Of a DNA stretch of 64,000 nucleotides, positions 34,896 to 43,421 are shown piece by piece. The DNA is taken from positions 310,001 to 374,000 of the forward strand of contig BPIC01000002.1 of assembly GCA_026003895.1 (NCBI GenBank), given 5' to 3'. Position 1 is the first letter of the stretch; each line of letters begins with the position of its first letter. Under the pieces are notes generated by a model. It was not told the DNA's origin and did not search any database. It saw nothing but the letters and a program-made list of their open reading frames with translations. The DNA comes from Dehalococcoidia bacterium (GTDB lineage: Bacteria; Chloroflexota; Dehalococcoidia; SpSt-223). A program made the translations under genes and the position numbers.

Positions 34896-35813
34896 CTACT
34901 CCCCTTCAGTGCCGGGGGTCGGCGGCAACTCCCAAAGGTCGTAGAGCCGGCGGCAATTCTCCCGCATCAACCACGGCATGCTGCGCTCGCGGATGCCGAT
35001 TTCGAGGATCTCCCGGCGGGCCCGTTCGAAATCGATAATCGGCCAGTCGGTGCCGAAGATCACCTTTTTCCGGCCGCGGGTGTTGATGAACTGGATGAAT
35101 TCCGGCTCCCAATAGCGGGGGGCGTGTGCGTCGGTGCCGATATAGACGTGCTCGTGCTTCCACGCAACCGAAATCGATTCGCCGATGTACGGCCAGCCGG
35201 TGTGAATCAAAAACAGCTTCAACTCGGGCATCGCGATTGCGACCATGTCGAGCGACATTGGCCGCGCGACGGTGGGCATCCTCCGCTGCGCCGAGTGGCC
35301 AACTTGGATCTGGATCGGCACCTCAAGCTCGGCGCACTTTGCGTAGTAGGGGAAATAGAGGGCGTGGTCCGGCGCCATGCCAAACCAGTGGGGATAAAGG
35401 TGGGCGCCGATGAAGCCGTACTCCATGACGGCGATCTCGAGCTCCTTGACCCCAGCCATCCCGCGGTTCGGGTCCACGCCGGCGATCGGTCGAAAGCGAT
35501 CGGGATAGCGCTCGCAGACGTCGTAGACGCGCTTGTAGGTGATTTCCCATTCGCCGCCGCGCGCCGCCAACAAAAAGGCGATCTCAATGTTGGCACGGTC
35601 CATCATTTCGAGCATCTGCTCGATTTCCACGCCGTTCTTGAACTGCTCGCCGAGGCGGATCCGCTCCCAAAAGTCCTTCAGATGGTCGGGGAAGACTGCA
35701 AAGTCCTCCTTTGTCCAGAGGTTGACAACCGGATCGATCGCTGGAATGAGAAGACGGCGCCCGTCCTCGGACACCGTCATCGGCTGTGTCGGGCTGGCGG
35801 TTCCTTGCTCCAT
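34896..35813 (-). CDS. Amidohydrolase-related (ACMSD-like TIM-barrel) protein
   Basis: A 305-residue member of the amidohydrolase_2 family (metal-dependent hydrolase or decarboxylase). Features are an N-terminal LLIPAIDPVVNLW in place of the usual HxH, PIQIQVGHSAQRR, LKLFLIHTGWPYI and VIFGTDWPIIDF, the last holding the conserved active-site Asp. The first metal-binding His pair appears to be replaced (DPVVN), so metal binding could be altered. It is the first gene of the operon with the repeat protein and acyl-CoA ligase, which suggests breakdown of a carboxylated compound. Confidence 0.82.
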   Translation of the reverse strand: MEQGTASPTQPMTVSEDGRRLLIPAIDPVVNLWTKEDFAVFPDHLKDFWERIRLGEQFKNGVEIEQMLEMMDRANIEIAFLLAARGGEWEITYKRVYDVCERYPDRFRPIAGVDPNRGMAGVKELEIAVMEYGFIGAHLYPHWFGMAPDHALYFPYYAKCAELEVPIQIQVGHSAQRRMPTVARPMSLDMVAIAMPELKLFLIHTGWPYIGESISVAWKHEHVYIGTDAHAPRYWEPEFIQFINTRGRKKVIFGTDWPIIDFERARREILEIGIRERSMPWLMRENCRRLYDLWELPPTPGTEGE

Positions 35814-36076
35814 GACCCTTCAGACCAGAGGTGAGCTACCGGGCCAATGCTACGGAACCGCTGAACGGAGTGTCAAACACGCCGGCCGTGCCTGTTGGCG
35901 TGACGCTCGCGCGGCGCGGTTCCGCCATCGTTCGAGGCGTTTGTGGCGCAAACGGTCCATTCGGTGGCCGTGAGCGCCTCGCCTGTGGATTCCCTGCGAA
36001 CCCATCGTCGTTGCGACACGACGCCGAAACCCACGTCTCGCCGTCCCCGCACGTGCTGGCAGCAAGCGGTGTGCCA

Positions 36077-36910
36077 TTAGCGGGCGCCCCGATGGTTGAA
36101 GCGGCGAACGAGGCCGCCGATCCAGCGCGTGCCCTCGAGGGAAAGGGCGAGCGCGACGAGAATGATGACGGGCGCGATCGCCGCCAGCCGCGCTGAGGGC
36201 GGGCGAGCAAGGCGCAAACGCCAGGCAAGGATGAAAAGGATCATCCGCAAGCCGAGACCGACCGCCTTCAGGGGATCGCCAGTCACCGACGACTTGCCGA
36301 CGCGCGCCCGGTAGTGGACGGGAATCTCAATGTAGCGTACCCCGCGCGAGACAACGAGCAACATCATCTCAAGGCCAAAATGCGAGCCGTCGACCGTAAA
36401 GCCGTCCGCGATTTTGGCTAGCGCCTCGCGCTTGATCAGCCGCATGGTGCAGCCGACGTCCGAGAAGTGGGTGGTGTCGAAGAGGAATTCGAGCAGCTTG
36501 GCGACCGCCCAATTGCCCCACTTCAGGAAGAGGCCCATGTTTGCGCCCTCGCCGATGAGCGAGGTGGTCGTGCGCGTCCCGAAGACGACGTCAAAATCCT
36601 CGGCATACGCGAGCAACTTGCGCACATCACGCCCGTCGAAGGTCCCGTCCGGCTCGGCAACAATCAAGTAGTCGCCGGTGGCTTCGCGCAGCCCGCGCTG
36701 GATCGCCGCACCGTAACCTTGGCGCGGCTCAAACACCTCTCTCGCCGCCGTCTTCGCGACCTCTTCATGGGTACCCGGCGCGGCGTTGTTGTTGACGACG
36801 ACGATCTCGTCGACGACCCCGGTGGAGAAAAACTCCTCGATCGCGGCACGGATCGAGTCTTTCTCGTTATACGTCGGGAAAATGACACTTATTCGCTTGC
36901 CGTCCCACAC
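36077..36910 (-). CDS. Glycosyltransferase family 2 (dolichol-phosphate-like) with membrane anchor
   Basis: A 277-residue GT-A enzyme with ISVIFPTYNEKDSIRAAIEEFF at the N-terminus, the acidic EPDGTFDGRDV motif, FGTRTT and SDVGCTMRLIKREAL. Two hydrophobic segments follow (LGLRMILFILAWRL and IAPVIILVALALSL). It likely transfers a sugar to a polyprenyl phosphate. GTG at 36910 is used because AGGAG lies seven bases upstream; the open frame extends 20 codons further. It is divergent from purF. Confidence 0.83.
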   Translation of the reverse strand: MWDGKRISVIFPTYNEKDSIRAAIEEFFSTGVVDEIVVVNNNAAPGTHEEVAKTAAREVFEPRQGYGAAIQRGLREATGDYLIVAEPDGTFDGRDVRKLLAYAEDFDVVFGTRTTTSLIGEGANMGLFLKWGNWAVAKLLEFLFDTTHFSDVGCTMRLIKREALAKIADGFTVDGSHFGLEMMLLVVSRGVRYIEIPVHYRARVGKSSVTGDPLKAVGLGLRMILFILAWRLRLARPPSARLAAIAPVIILVALALSLEGTRWIGGLVRRFNHRGAR

Positions 36911-36921
36911 GGTCGGCTCCT

Positions 36922-36996
36922 GCTGGCAAGCTCTGGGCGCAGGGCGATCGTAGCAGACCAGCGCTGGCAAGCTGCACCGGCGGCAACTTGCCAGCT
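36922..36996. promoter_or_regulatory. Three GCTGGCAAG half-sites upstream of purF
   Basis: GCTGGCAAG occurs directly at 36922-36930 and 36964-36972 and inverted (CTTGCCAGC) at 36988-36996. The direct copies are 42 bp apart, about four helical turns, and the facing pair has arms starting 24 bp apart. The last arm ends six bases before the -35 of the purF promoter, and the first lies just upstream of the divergent glycosyltransferase start. This suggests an operator for an unidentified regulator. Confidence 0.45.
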
Positions 36997-37001
36997 ATGA
37001 T

Positions 37002-37031
37002 TGCCACGGGCCGGCGGCCGGCAGTATACTT
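37002..37031 (+). promoter_or_regulatory. Sigma-70-type promoter upstream of purF
   Basis: -35 TTGCCA (37002-37007) and -10 TATACT (37026-37031), spacer 18 bases, about 105 bp before the PurF start. It matches consensus at 10 of 12 positions. Confidence 0.6.
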
Positions 37032-37134
37032 GGAACGCGGTCAACGCGGGCCGTTGAGGACTCGCCGGCGCATGGCGGCGCAAGAGCACGAAGCAACCAG
37101 GTCACACCCGACCGGCGTCGGGTGGGGGTTGGAG

Positions 37135-38571
37135 ATGGATCAGCTGCACGAAGCGTGCGCCGTCTTTGGCATCTACGCGCCGGGTGAGGACGTTGCACGC
37201 CTCACCTTTTTTGCGCTCTATGCGCTCCAACACCGTGGCCAGGAGAGCTCCGGCATCGCCGTTGCTGATCGAAAGGGAGCGATCCAGCGCCACGTCGGGA
37301 TGGGGCTCGTCAACCAGGTCTTTGAGGAAGAGCATCTCGCTCTTCTCCAAGGCGACCTCGCGATCGGTCACAACCGTTATTCCACCACAGGGTCAAGCCG
37401 CTTCGTCAACGCCCAGCCGATCATCGTCCCATCGCCGCTCGGTCCACTCGCGCTTGCGCATAACGGCAATGTGGTGAACGCTCAGCCGTTGCGCGAGGAA
37501 TTGATCGAGCGAGGCGCGGAGTTTCAAAGCACGACCGACTCGGAAGTGATCGCCCATCTGATCGCACTCGCGCCAGGAACGACGTGGCCAGAGAAGATCC
37601 GGCGTGCGATGGGCCGTCTCTCGGGGGCCTACAGCCTGACCCTCTTGACGAGCGACGCCGTCTACGCGGTGCGTGACCCGCTCGGTGTCCGTCCTCTGTG
37701 TCTCGGTCAGCTCGGTGCAGGGTGGGTCGCAGCCTCCGAGAGCTGCGCGCTTGACCATATCGGCGCAAGCTTCCTGCGCGAGGTGATGCCGGGTGAGATC
37801 GTCCAGCTTGGAGCACACGGAATTTGCAGTTACCTTGGCCGGCTGAACGAGCGACAGGCAACCTGCATCTTCGAGTTTATCTATTTTGCCCGGCCGGACA
37901 GCGTGATCGACGACCGGTTGCTCTACCTCGCCCGCGAAGCGATGGGCGCCGAGCTGGCTGCCGAGCACCCCGTTGAGGCTGACCTCGTCATGGCGATCCC
38001 CGATTCGGCGACGGCCGCCGGGATCGGGTACGCCCGCGCCTCAGGCATTCCGTTTCGCGAGGGGCTGCTCAAGAATCGGTACGTCGGCCGGACCTTCATT
38101 CAGCCCGACCAGCGCATTCGCGATGCCGGCGTCCGACTGAAGTTCAACCCCCTACCGCACGTCTTGGAGGGTAAGCGGGTCGTCGTCGTCGATGACAGCA
38201 TCGTTCGCGGCACGACGACGCCGCACGTCGTGGCGCTGCTCCGGCGTGCCGGCGCAACCGAAGTGCATATGCGCGTCTGCGCCCCGCCCGTGAAGCATCC
38301 GTGCTTCTTCGGCGTGGACCTCGCGACGCGGGATCAATTGATCGCCGCGCATAAGAGCGTCGAGGAGATCCGGGAGTGGATTGGGGCGGATTCGCTTGGC
38401 TATTTGAGCATCGCCGGGCTTCATCGGGCCGTCGGCCTGCCTGCTGAACGATTTTGCACGGCCTGCTTCACCGGAAACTATCCGATCCCAGTTCAGCTCG
38501 AAATGGACAAGCTGGCGCTCGAGCCGCATGTGAACGGACGTGTTGCGCCGCTGTTGTTCGCTCGCTCGTGA
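37135..38571 (+). CDS. purF: Amidophosphoribosyltransferase
   Basis: First committed step of purine synthesis: glutamine plus PRPP gives phosphoribosylamine. The ATG at 37135 yields MDQLHEACAVFGIY, a seven-residue propeptide before the nucleophile Cys8, as in Bacillus PurF. The N-terminal Ntn domain has LQHRGQESSG; the C-terminal PRTase domain has VVVVDDSIVRGTTT. FCTACFTGNYPI and earlier cysteines fit the [4Fe-4S] type. Length is 478 residues. An ATG 21 codons earlier would leave an unlikely long leader. The stop overlaps the purN GTG start. Confidence 0.95.
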   Translation: MDQLHEACAVFGIYAPGEDVARLTFFALYALQHRGQESSGIAVADRKGAIQRHVGMGLVNQVFEEEHLALLQGDLAIGHNRYSTTGSSRFVNAQPIIVPSPLGPLALAHNGNVVNAQPLREELIERGAEFQSTTDSEVIAHLIALAPGTTWPEKIRRAMGRLSGAYSLTLLTSDAVYAVRDPLGVRPLCLGQLGAGWVAASESCALDHIGASFLREVMPGEIVQLGAHGICSYLGRLNERQATCIFEFIYFARPDSVIDDRLLYLAREAMGAELAAEHPVEADLVMAIPDSATAAGIGYARASGIPFREGLLKNRYVGRTFIQPDQRIRDAGVRLKFNPLPHVLEGKRVVVVDDSIVRGTTTPHVVALLRRAGATEVHMRVCAPPVKHPCFFGVDLATRDQLIAAHKSVEEIREWIGADSLGYLSIAGLHRAVGLPAERFCTACFTGNYPIPVQLEMDKLALEPHVNGRVAPLLFARS

Positions 38572-39194
38572 GCCGCATCGGCGTTCTCGTCTCCGGCCGC
38601 GGTTCAAACCTCCAAGCGCTGCTGGATGCCCAAGCAGCGGGCACCCTTGGCGGCGAGGTCGTGGTGGTCATCAGTAATCATGCCGGCGTCCCGGCGCTCG
38701 AACGCGCCGCCAAGGCGGGCGTCCCAACGGTCGTCCTCGAGCGGGATGCCTTCGAGTCGCGAAAAGCGCAGCATCTCGCGATCTGCGAGGCGCTCGTCTC
38801 GCACAACGTCGACATCGTTGTGCTCGCTGGCTTCGACCGCATTCTGCACCCGGAGGTGGTGCGGCGCTTTCAGCAGCGCATTCTGAACGTCCATCCGTCG
38901 CTGCTCCCGGCATTTGCTGGTGGTCTCCACGCTCAGGCGGACGCCCTCGACTACGGAGTCAAGGTTGCTGGCTGCACCGTCCATTTTGTGACGGAGGAAG
39001 TCGACGCTGGTCCGATCGTGCTCCAAGCCCCTGTCCCGGTCCTCGATGACGACACCGTGGAGAGCTTGAGTGCTCGCATCCTCGAGGAGGAGCACCGCAT
39101 TCTGCCGGAGGCTGTTCGTCTCCTCGCCGAAGGTCGGCTGCGGATTGAGGGGCGACGGGTACGCGTCCTGCCGGATCCGCTGCGAGCTGATTGA
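38568..39194 (+). CDS. purN: Phosphoribosylglycinamide formyltransferase
   Basis: Transfers formyl from 10-formyl-THF to GAR in purine synthesis. It is 208 residues, starting from GTG overlapping the purF stop (GTGA). Family motifs: VLVSGRGSNLQALL at the N-terminus, ISNHAGVPALERA, LAGFDRILHPEVV and NVHPSLLPAF. The active site has Asn and His in NVHPS with Asp in VTEEVDAGPI. The expected HPSLLPAFAGG...A region reads GLHAQADALDYGVKVAGCTVHFV, as in the family. The -35 of the purH promoter overlaps its stop codon. Confidence 0.95.
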   Translation: MSRIGVLVSGRGSNLQALLDAQAAGTLGGEVVVVISNHAGVPALERAAKAGVPTVVLERDAFESRKAQHLAICEALVSHNVDIVVLAGFDRILHPEVVRRFQQRILNVHPSLLPAFAGGLHAQADALDYGVKVAGCTVHFVTEEVDAGPIVLQAPVPVLDDDTVESLSARILEEEHRILPEAVRLLAEGRLRIEGRRVRVLPDPLRAD

Positions 39195-39220
39195 CACCCT
39201 CGGAAGCTCGTCTCTATCAT
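39191..39220 (+). promoter_or_regulatory. Sigma-70-type promoter of the ZTP-riboswitch/purH transcript
   Basis: Perfect -35 TTGACA (39191-39196) and -10 TATCAT (39215-39220) with an 18-base spacer. The -35 overlaps the purN stop codon. Predicted start of transcription is about 39227, exactly the 5' edge of the riboswitch aptamer. This separates purH from the purF-purN unit. Confidence 0.75.
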
Positions 39221-39225
39221 CAGTC

Positions 39226-39315
39226 TAGGGCTCGGGACGACTGGCGCGAACGTGGAATCGACCACGGGGAAGTCCGAGCCGGCGCGTGCGCTCAGCCGCT
39301 CGCCTGGGCTGAGGT
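39226..39315 (+). ncRNA. ZTP (pfl) riboswitch
   Basis: Matches the pfl-motif architecture. A 5' GGGACGACTGGCG element (39234-39246) is followed by a purine-rich internal loop (GTGGAA ... ACCACGGGGAAG). After a variable linker come a CCG-rich 3' element and the conserved GCCTGGGC (39302-39309). The aptamer senses ZTP/ZMP (AICAR), the substrate of PurH. It sits directly 5' of purH, the classical target. A short GAAAC/GTTTC hairpin follows (39323-39335) and then the purH ribosome site AGAGGAG, suggesting translational control. Identification is by eye; a covariance model is decisive. Confidence 0.85.
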
Positions 39316-39360
39316 GTCGAACGAAACGCCGTTTCGCACCACAACCACGAGAGGAGATCG

Positions 39361-40980
39361 ATGCGCGCCATTCTCAGTGTCTCCAACAAGCAGGGGCTGA
39401 TCGAGTTCGCCCGCGGGCTGCGTGATCTGGGCGTCGAGTTGTACTCGACCGGCGGTACCAAACGCGCCCTCACCGAGGCAAGCATCGAGGTCCATTCCAT
39501 CACCGACTTGACCGGCTTCCCTGAGATACTCGACGGCCGCGTCAAGACCCTCCATCCCAACGTTCACGGCGGGCTGCTCGCGCGGCGGGACCATCCAAGC
39601 GATCTCGATGAGATCGGACGACTCGGGATCGCGCCGATCGACCTCGTTTGCGTCAATCTCTATCCGTTCACTGAGACGATCGCCAAGCCCAGTGTCACGC
39701 TGGCCGACGCGCTCGAGCAGATCGATATCGGTGGCCCCACGATGATCCGCGCTGCCGCCAAGAATCATCCGAGCGTCATTGTCGTTTGCGACCCAGCGGA
39801 CTACGACGGCATTCTGGAGGGGCTGCGCAGCGGCGGAATCGACGCCGACCGGCGGCGGCAGCTGGCGGCAAAGGCATTTCAGCACACGGCGTCCTACGAC
39901 ACCGTGATTGCCGAATACCTGCGCGGTGACTCGGTCGCCTTCCCGCAGCAGCTCACGGTCGCGTTGGAGAAGGTGCGCGACCTCCGCTACGGAGAGAATC
40001 CGCACCAGAAGGCCGCCTTTTATCGCGAGATCTCGCCGGTGATGAGCGGGCTCCGCATCAGCAACGCCCGGCAGGTGCACGGCGCTGATCTGTCGTTCAA
40101 CAACATCCTCGATGCCGATGCGGCGCTCGGCGCGGTGGCCGACTTCATGGCGCCGACGGTCGCGATCATCAAGCACAACAACCCCTGTGGCTTGGCGACC
40201 CGCCCAACACTCGCCGAGGCATATCAGCGCGCCTTCGAAGGCGACATGGTCTCCGCTTATGGTGGCATCGTTGCGCTCAATCGGGCGGTCGATGGCGAAA
40301 CAGCGGCGTTGATCGCCGAGACGTTCTACGAAGTGGTCATCGCCCCATCGTTCCAGCCAGAGGCGCTCGCCATCTTGACGAAAAAGCGGAACCTGCGTCT
40401 CCTCGAAATCGGCGACTGGCTGGCGAATCAGCCTCCGCGGCACGCCGCGGAGGGCGACGAGTGGCAACGGCTTGTCGCCGAGGCGCACGAGCCGTCGCGG
40501 CCACCAGCCGGCCATCTCCCGCTGGAATACGACCTGCGCCGGGTGAGTGGCGGCCTGCTGGTTCAGACGCGAGACGCTGCCCCGGTCGACCCGCTCCAAC
40601 TGACCGTTGCCTCGGCTCGCCGGCCGACCCCTGAGGAACTGACCGATCTGCTGTTCGCTTGGCGCGTTTGCCGGCACGTCAAGTCGAACGCCATTGTGCT
40701 CGCCAAAAACCTGATGATGATTGGAATGGGCGCCGGCCAACCCAACCGCGTCACCTCGGTTGGGCTCGCCTTGGAGCGAGCCGGCGACCGCGCCCCTGGC
40801 TCGGTGCTTGCCTCGGATGCCTTTTTCCCCTTCCCGGACGGCGTTGAGCGGGCGGCGAAAGGGGGCGTGACCGCCATCATCCAGCCGGGCGGCTCGATTC
40901 GCGACGACGAGGTGATCAAGACCGTCAACCACCACGGCATGGCGATGGTCTTCACCGGTATGCGCCACTTCCGCCACTAG
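39361..40980 (+). CDS. purH: Bifunctional AICAR formyltransferase/IMP cyclohydrolase
   Basis: Catalyses the last two steps of IMP synthesis. A 539-residue protein with N-terminal MGS-like IMP cyclohydrolase domain (RAILSVSNKQGLIEFARGL, GRVKTLHPNVHGGLLARRD) and C-terminal AICAR transformylase domain (RYGENPHQKAAFY, SNAIVLAKNLMMIGMGAGQPNR, SDAFFPFPDG). All characteristic blocks are present and in order. Strong ribosome site (AGAGGAG) six bases before the ATG. It is controlled by its own promoter and the ZTP riboswitch, with tmk one base after the stop codon. Confidence 0.96.
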   Translation: MRAILSVSNKQGLIEFARGLRDLGVELYSTGGTKRALTEASIEVHSITDLTGFPEILDGRVKTLHPNVHGGLLARRDHPSDLDEIGRLGIAPIDLVCVNLYPFTETIAKPSVTLADALEQIDIGGPTMIRAAAKNHPSVIVVCDPADYDGILEGLRSGGIDADRRRQLAAKAFQHTASYDTVIAEYLRGDSVAFPQQLTVALEKVRDLRYGENPHQKAAFYREISPVMSGLRISNARQVHGADLSFNNILDADAALGAVADFMAPTVAIIKHNNPCGLATRPTLAEAYQRAFEGDMVSAYGGIVALNRAVDGETAALIAETFYEVVIAPSFQPEALAILTKKRNLRLLEIGDWLANQPPRHAAEGDEWQRLVAEAHEPSRPPAGHLPLEYDLRRVSGGLLVQTRDAAPVDPLQLTVASARRPTPEELTDLLFAWRVCRHVKSNAIVLAKNLMMIGMGAGQPNRVTSVGLALERAGDRAPGSVLASDAFFPFPDGVERAAKGGVTAIIQPGGSIRDDEVIKTVNHHGMAMVFTGMRHFRH

Positions 40981-40981
40981 G

Positions 40982-41602
40982 ATGGCCTTCATCGCCCTCG
41001 AAGGGCTGGACGGATCGGGTACCACAACCCAATGCACGCTCCTCGTCGCCGCGCTTCGCCGGCGCAATGTGAGCGTGGTGGAAACGAGGGAGCCGACCAA
41101 TGGACCGATCGGTCGACTGATCCGGCGCTTCTTGGGCGGCGAGCTGGTGCTCGATCCGGCGACGGTCGCGCTCCTCTTCGCAGCTGATCGGCTCGAGCAC
41201 TTGCGGCAGGAGGTGATTCCGGCGCTTCAGGCAGGCGCCATGGTGATCAGCGATCGCTACCTGCTCTCCTCGCTCGCCTACCAGAGTATCGACCTGCCGC
41301 CCGGATGGGTGGCCGCGATCAACGCCCGTGCCGGGCACCCTGACATGACCATCTTTCTTGACGTGTCCCCGGAGCAATGCCTCGCTCGCCTTGCAGGCCG
41401 CGGCACACCTGCAGAGCATTACGAACGGCTTGACCGGCTTCAAGCTGTGGCTCGCGCCTACCGGCGGGCGATCGACGCGGCACGCCTCGCTGGGGTGGCG
41501 GTTCGCGTGGTTGATGGAACAGGCGATCCGGAAGCGGTCCATGCGTTGGTGCTCGCTGCCGTTTCACCGCTGCTCTCAGCTGACGAGAGGCGCCGCCTAT
41601 AA
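40982..41602 (+). CDS. tmk: Thymidylate kinase
   Basis: Phosphorylates dTMP to dTDP. A 206-residue P-loop kinase with LEGLDGSGTTTQ (6-17), the RR box TREPT followed by GPIGRLIRRF, the DRY motif SDRYLLSSLAYQ and LID-region RLAGRGTPAEHYE. The P-loop reads GLDGSGTTT where many have GxGKST, but this form is known in thermophile and archaeal enzymes. It starts one base after the purH stop and probably shares its transcript. Confidence 0.92.
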   Translation: MAFIALEGLDGSGTTTQCTLLVAALRRRNVSVVETREPTNGPIGRLIRRFLGGELVLDPATVALLFAADRLEHLRQEVIPALQAGAMVISDRYLLSSLAYQSIDLPPGWVAAINARAGHPDMTIFLDVSPEQCLARLAGRGTPAEHYERLDRLQAVARAYRRAIDAARLAGVAVRVVDGTGDPEAVHALVLAAVSPLLSADERRRL

Positions 41603-41650
41603 TTCGGTGCCCGTTGCTGCGGTGGCGCGGAGCTTGGGCCTGGTGGCGTG

Positions 41651-42373
41651 ATGCCCACGGTCGATGTCGTTATCCCCGTCTACAACGAAGAGAAGGCGCT
41701 GCCCGGCAGCATCGCGCAGCTTCGGGAATTTCTGAGCGAGAAGTTTCCTCACCCTTGGCGCATCATCATCGCTGACAATGCCTCGATCGACCGCACCGCT
41801 GAGGTCGGGGCGGCGCTTGCTGCCGAGCATCCGGACGTCAAGTATCTCCGGCTTGAACAGAAAGGCCGTGGCCGCGCGCTCCGTACCGCTTGGCTCGCGT
41901 CGGACGCCGACATCCTCTCCTACATGGACGTCGACCTCTCGACGAACTTGAACGCCTTTCCGCCGCTGATCGACGCGATCGTGACCCGCGGCTATGACCT
42001 CGCGACCGGGTCGCGGCTGATGCCGGCCTCGCGCACGACGCGATCGCTGAAGCGCGAGATCATTTCGCGCGGCTACAACTTGCTGATTCGGCTGCTGTTT
42101 TGGCACCACTTTTCGGACGCTCAGTGCGGCTTCAAGGCAATCACGCGACAAGCGGCGCATGACTTGGTGCCGCTCGTCGAAGATCAGAGTTGGTTTTTCG
42201 ATACCGAGTTGCTGCTACGCGCCGAGCAACGCGGCTACCGCATCGCTGAGGTCCCGGTCGAATGGATAGAAGACCTCGACAGCCGCGTCAACATCGTTCG
42301 CACCGCAATCGACGATGTCCGGGGCTTGCTGCGGGTCCGTTTTGGCCCACCGCCCGGCGCTGCCCGCCCCTGA
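41651..42373 (+). CDS. Glycosyltransferase family 2, soluble
   Basis: A 240-residue GT-A transferase resembling dolichyl-phosphate beta-glucosyltransferases. It has VDVVIPVYNEEKALPGSI, the DVDLSTNLNAFPPL acidic motif, the ATGSRL block and FSDAQCGFKAITRQAA. No transmembrane helix is present. It starts at ATG 41651 (a GTG precedes it). Its stop is one base from the end of the convergent WecA/MraY-like gene, which also works on polyprenyl carriers. It is the last gene after purH-tmk. Confidence 0.85.
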   Translation: MPTVDVVIPVYNEEKALPGSIAQLREFLSEKFPHPWRIIIADNASIDRTAEVGAALAAEHPDVKYLRLEQKGRGRALRTAWLASDADILSYMDVDLSTNLNAFPPLIDAIVTRGYDLATGSRLMPASRTTRSLKREIISRGYNLLIRLLFWHHFSDAQCGFKAITRQAAHDLVPLVEDQSWFFDTELLLRAEQRGYRIAEVPVEWIEDLDSRVNIVRTAIDDVRGLLRVRFGPPPGAARP

Positions 42374-42374
42374 G

Positions 42375-43417
42375 TCAGCGACGCGACGCGCTCGCCGGCC
42401 GGCTGGTTTTCGACAGGACGTAGGCGAGTACGCCAACGACGATCACCGCCATCGGGATAAGGCCGGGCCAGCGTTCTCCGCCGGCAGCCCCAAGCGAGAT
42501 AGCGAGCGCTCCCAAAAAGGCGGTCAAGGCGTAGAAGAGGAAGACGACCTGACGTTGGGTCAGCCCGAGGTCAAGCAGTCGGTGATGGAGGTGGGCGCGG
42601 TCGCCGCCCTTGAACGGTGACCGGCCGTGCAGCAGCCGGTAGATGATGACCGTCGCGACATCGGCGATCGGCAGTCCCATCACCATCAACGCGGCGGCGA
42701 TCTTTGCCCCGCCGATGATCGAAAAGACCGCAAGCAGGAAGCCGATCAGCGTCGCGCCCGAGGTGCCGAGGATCAGCCGCGATGGGAAGAAGTTCCAGCG
42801 CAAAAAGGCGAGCGCTGCGGCAGCGAGGGCCAACGGCAGCGCGGCGATCGAATACTGGCCCTGCAGGACGGAGACCAGAAAGAGTGTGGTGGCAGCGATC
42901 GCGCCGATGCCGCCGGCGAGGCCGTCGACGCCGTCGGCAAAGTTGACGGTGTTGATCATGCCAACGATCCAGAGCACCGTGAAGGGGATGGCGATCGCGA
43001 GCGGCAGCTCAACGCGGCGGATCATGTCCACCTGGATTGTGAAGAGGATGGCGATAAGTGCGACGGCAATTTGGGCTGCCAACTGCGGCCACGGTGACAG
43101 ACGGTAGCGGTCGTCGAGGTAAGCTATCGGGAGGATGAACAGGGCTCCGACGGTGAGGCCGGCGAGACGCAGCCATTCGCCGGGGTAGCGCGGAAAGAGG
43201 ACAACGGCGGTGGCCAGCCCAGCGAAGAACGCGAGCGTGAGCGCGTAGCCGCCGGTTCGGGGTAGTGGTCGGTCCTGTGCCTCGCCCGGCCGAGGGGAGG
43301 TCGATCATGCCCCACGCGATACCCAACCGGCGCGCCAATGGCATCGTCAACGTCCCGACGCCGAAGGCCACCCCAGCGACGATTCAGATAGGCAACGAGG
43401 GGTGGAACGGGGATCAC
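42375..43417 (-). pseudogene. WecA/MraY-type polyprenyl-phosphate HexNAc-1-P transferase, two frame breaks
   Basis: Would transfer sugar-1-phosphate to undecaprenyl phosphate in envelope glycan synthesis. The frame must shift twice. The N-terminal piece VIPVPPLVAYL continues as IVAGVAFGVGTLTMPLARRLG after dropping one A near 43383. Then DLPSAG continues as EAQDRPLPRTGGYALTLAFF after dropping one G of the GGG at 43285-43287. Downstream the frame is intact, with AYLDDRY, NFADGVDGLAGG and GATLIG blocks. With both bases removed the gene is exactly 346 codons plus stop, the family's normal length. GTG start 43417 is four bases past the lipoprotein stop. Either two sequence errors or a real pseudogene. 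Confidence 0.8.
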
Positions 43418-43421
43418 GGGT

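Noticed and set aside
35831-36196. 121-codon rightward frame beside the glycosyltransferase
   Set aside because: Antisense at its 3' half to the GT2 gene and without a ribosome site or motif.
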